Shown here: in pieces, positions 61,963 to 64,000 of the stretch | Numbering within the stretch: position 1 is the stretch's first letter | How the letters are laid out: each line of letters starts with the position of its first letter | Source of the DNA: Clavelina lepadiformis | Taxonomy: Eukaryota > Chordata > Ascidiacea > Aplousobranchia > Clavelinidae | Assembly (NCBI RefSeq): GCF_947623445.1 | Contig: NC_135242.1 | Span: 19,592,001-19,656,000, forward strand | Reading direction: 5' to 3' | DNA: 64,000 bases | The notes under the pieces: model-generated | What the model saw: only the letters and a program-made list of their open reading frames with translations | Databases searched by the model: none | What the model was told of the DNA's origin: nothing | Made by a program: the position numbers and the translations under genes

Positions 61963-62800
61963 CTTGACATTGATTTTGCGACAACTGTATTGCTGCTTCT
62001 TTATACTTGTGCGTGACAAGAAATATTCTGCTACTACTATTTGATCCAAATACCAGAGTCACCCATATTGTTTCTTTGATTGTGACGTTCTATACAAACC
62101 ACGATTGACGTCTTAATTATGCGATGATTTTTATTTTTGCCATTTATTTATGGCAATAACTGCTTAACCATTACATATTAGCACAATTCCTTTCACCAAT
62201 GTACTTATTGGCATCTACTCCTTGATTTAAGCAAACTTGTGTTTGGACTTGCCCTCACTTTAACTAAATCATGTTTTAAACTACGACAGACCCTCGTCAT
62301 GCTCGGTGTAGTCTAGGCAATTAGTCATATAGTTGTGTAGTTCAAATTCAAACCTGGGTGTGTAGTCTCTTTTGAAACGCACTGAGTTTGAAAGCTGAGT
62401 CATAAATTTTGATCGTGACAACTGCAAAAGATTAGAACTGCGTTGAGTATTCTATTTTGAAGTTGGGGTGACGGTTTTTGAGTGTATTTGAAATACTTGG
62501 AAAATTTGGTTGATTTGATCCGAGTTTTAAAATACTGCGAAAGTGTCATCAACTTATATTTCATATAGATTTTCGGTGTGTATGTAATGTTTGTCAAATG
62601 CTTCTCTTCAACGTGGGCTGAAAAGAAATTTGCAAGATTCCGTCCAAATGGATTTTAAGGTTTCTAGATTGTTTTATCCTGAAATGTTTTCACTCACCTT
62701 GAAGCAGAATAAGCGCCAGAATAAAATGGCTGCACGTTTTATTTTATAAGTTTAGACTTTTGTGTTTGTTTAAAAAGTAAAGTTGTTTGGTAGTACGCAA

Positions 62801-62873
62801 GCCCCGGTGGCCTAATGGATAAGGCATTTGCCTCCTAAGCCAGGGATTGTGGGTTCGAGTCCCCCCCGGGGTG
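62801..62873 (+). tRNA. tRNA-Arg (anticodon CCT), possibly weakened
   Basis: The acceptor GCCCCGG/CCGGGGT, the D arm and TTCGAGT are perfect. The T stem has one mismatch (GTGGG/CCCCC) and the anticodon stem one (TTTGC/GCCAG). It may be a functional variant or an early pseudogene. TTTTT lies just downstream. Confidence 0.65.
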
Positions 62874-64000
62874 CTTCTTGAATACATGTTTTTACAGCTG
62901 ATTGTACCTTTATGGACGATCTGGAAAAGTGTTGTAAACTTTCACATGCAGTAATCGTTGGTGTATGTAAACTTTCGTGAAAAGTAAAATATCAACCGCA
63001 TAATTTACTCAACAACTGTTGTGGCCGAATAGGAACAAATTTGTCCCTCTGAAACCTGAAGTTTATCCGTTAAAATTCTATCCGTTGTATTGACTTGTCA
63101 TCTTGCAATGAATAAGCTTCCATACAATCAGTTCGCAAATTGAAAGCAGATGACCAAGTAAGAATCTTTATATTTCGGCTTCGTTCCAATGAGGAACCTT
63201 AAATCAAACACAAAAACTAAACAAGGTAAGCTTGTGTGGAAGTCAGAAAATCCGGATGTAAAATCAAACAACATAAACAATTGACTTCATTGCAACAATA
63301 TAACATTTGCATTTATAATTATTATATACGACGTTAAAATTTTTTTAACAAAAATGAGACATGGTTTTGAATGACTTGTTGTTCAGGGACGTACGAGCTC
63401 TCCTGTTTTAATAACAAAGCTAGCGCTGTATAGTTTGGTTTCGTAATTTCTTTGTAAAATTTTGAATTCACTAAGAGCAATATTATAACTGTCAGAATTT
63501 TCCAAGCAAGTGCTACTTAACATTTCTTCACAAAAAGTAGTTGCACCACAACCACGTGATATGGACGTGCAAGTTAATATACCACTTTTTCCAATGAGGG
63601 TTTTGGACACAAGCGGTTTCGTATTGAAATAGTTAGCGATTTTGAATAATACATATTTCAACAATGATTTTTTGACTTAATTACTATCACTCAATTTGCT
63701 TCATACAAATAACTAAAACGATCGTTTTCGACAGTTTATTTTAAAACCCCTAGTTTCGAAAGTAATGTCACCAATGTTTAATTGGTTATCTATTAGTAAC
63801 AATAAGGACTTTATTACATCTCCAAGTGTGTCGCTGTAAAAGTACCAAAAAACGTAAATTTTATGTATATTTGCGGCTTGTATGTATTATATCTTTGACG
63901 AATATTTTCTTCTTAACTCGAATTAAAAACAAATTCATAGTTGTAATCAATGCAGATTTAAAGAAACAGGACTATGTCTGACCCCGACTCCAAGAAATGA
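62874..64000. repeat. Second copy of the 2.32-kb tandem duplication, cut by the window end
   Basis: Matches 60551 onward closely, including the open frame at 63383-63664 and the block AAAGAAACAGGACTATGTCTG. The latter is also found at 58518 and 61635, just upstream of A-type tRNA copies. Confidence 0.85.
63383..63664 (-). other. Duplicated cysteine-containing open frame, uncertain coding status (copy 2)
   Basis: Twin of the frame at 61059-61340. The length and all cysteines are kept. It is probably carried along by the duplication rather than selected. Confidence 0.25.

Larger units (their letters stand above)
60551..62800. repeat. First copy of a 2.32-kb tandem duplication
   Basis: Sequence after the tRNA at 60478 is repeated after the tRNA at 62801 with few differences to the end of the window. 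For example, 60765-61670 matches 63080-64000. The spacing between the two tRNA starts is 2323 bp. Confidence 0.85.

Noticed and set aside
58558-61970. Minus-strand frames containing GGTRTHNPSLRRPMPYPLG and similar
   Set aside because: They are antisense translations of the tRNA-Arg copies, a well-known annotation artefact.

Overview
This 64 kb, AT-rich eukaryotic window has short-exon genes with GT-AG introns. The gene set (an LRR/Ig matrix protein of the chordate IGSF10/MXRA5 type, TXNL4A, a SelW/MIEN1-type selenoprotein), the compact introns and the repeat types suggest an invertebrate chordate, most likely a solitary tunicate of the Ciona/Phallusia kind. That assignment is inference; no species can be fixed by eye.

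Bases 1-21.5 kb are a head-to-tail array with a basic period of about 3.38 kb. Each unit carries one small three-exon gene for a 104-residue secreted cysteine-rich peptide (copies 1-6). Single units were later hit by a solo LTR (4483-5111) and by a CACTA-like DNA transposon (12062-14710). A third change is a large deletion between copies 5 and 6. Four units also hold a second, phase-compatible 3' exon with the same cysteine motif. Three diverged members of the family follow: copy 7 (22.4-23.1 kb, +), copy 8 (43.7-42.9 kb, -) and copy 9 (46.9-45.5 kb, -). All nine share exon phases (0, then 1), a signal peptide, an exon-2 C-x13-C pair and a C-terminal C-x2-C-x6-C-x3-C motif around ADPIC. I do not recognise this family; it is the most interesting content here.

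Between copies 7 and 8 lies a 23-exon minus-strand gene (34306-25080). It encodes a 1660-residue secreted LRR plus eight-Ig protein of the IGSF10/MXRA5 family, and every splice junction joins in frame. From 34.4 to 42.9 kb I see no gene. A five-exon minus-strand gene for a 386-residue orphan protein with a helical C-terminal part sits at 50059-47992. TXNL4A (U5 snRNP DIM1) is at 52349-53980. A 99-residue MIEN1/SelW-like protein follows at 54686-55661; its in-frame TGA in a C-x2-U motif predicts selenocysteine.

The last 7.5 kb hold eight tRNA-Arg(CCT)-like sequences in tandemly duplicated flanks. About three look fully intact. A hAT-type MITE with 8-bp target duplications lies among them, and the window ends inside a second copy of a 2.3 kb duplication. 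The parts do not form one pathway: a lineage-specific secreted-peptide cluster shares the window with ordinary housekeeping genes.
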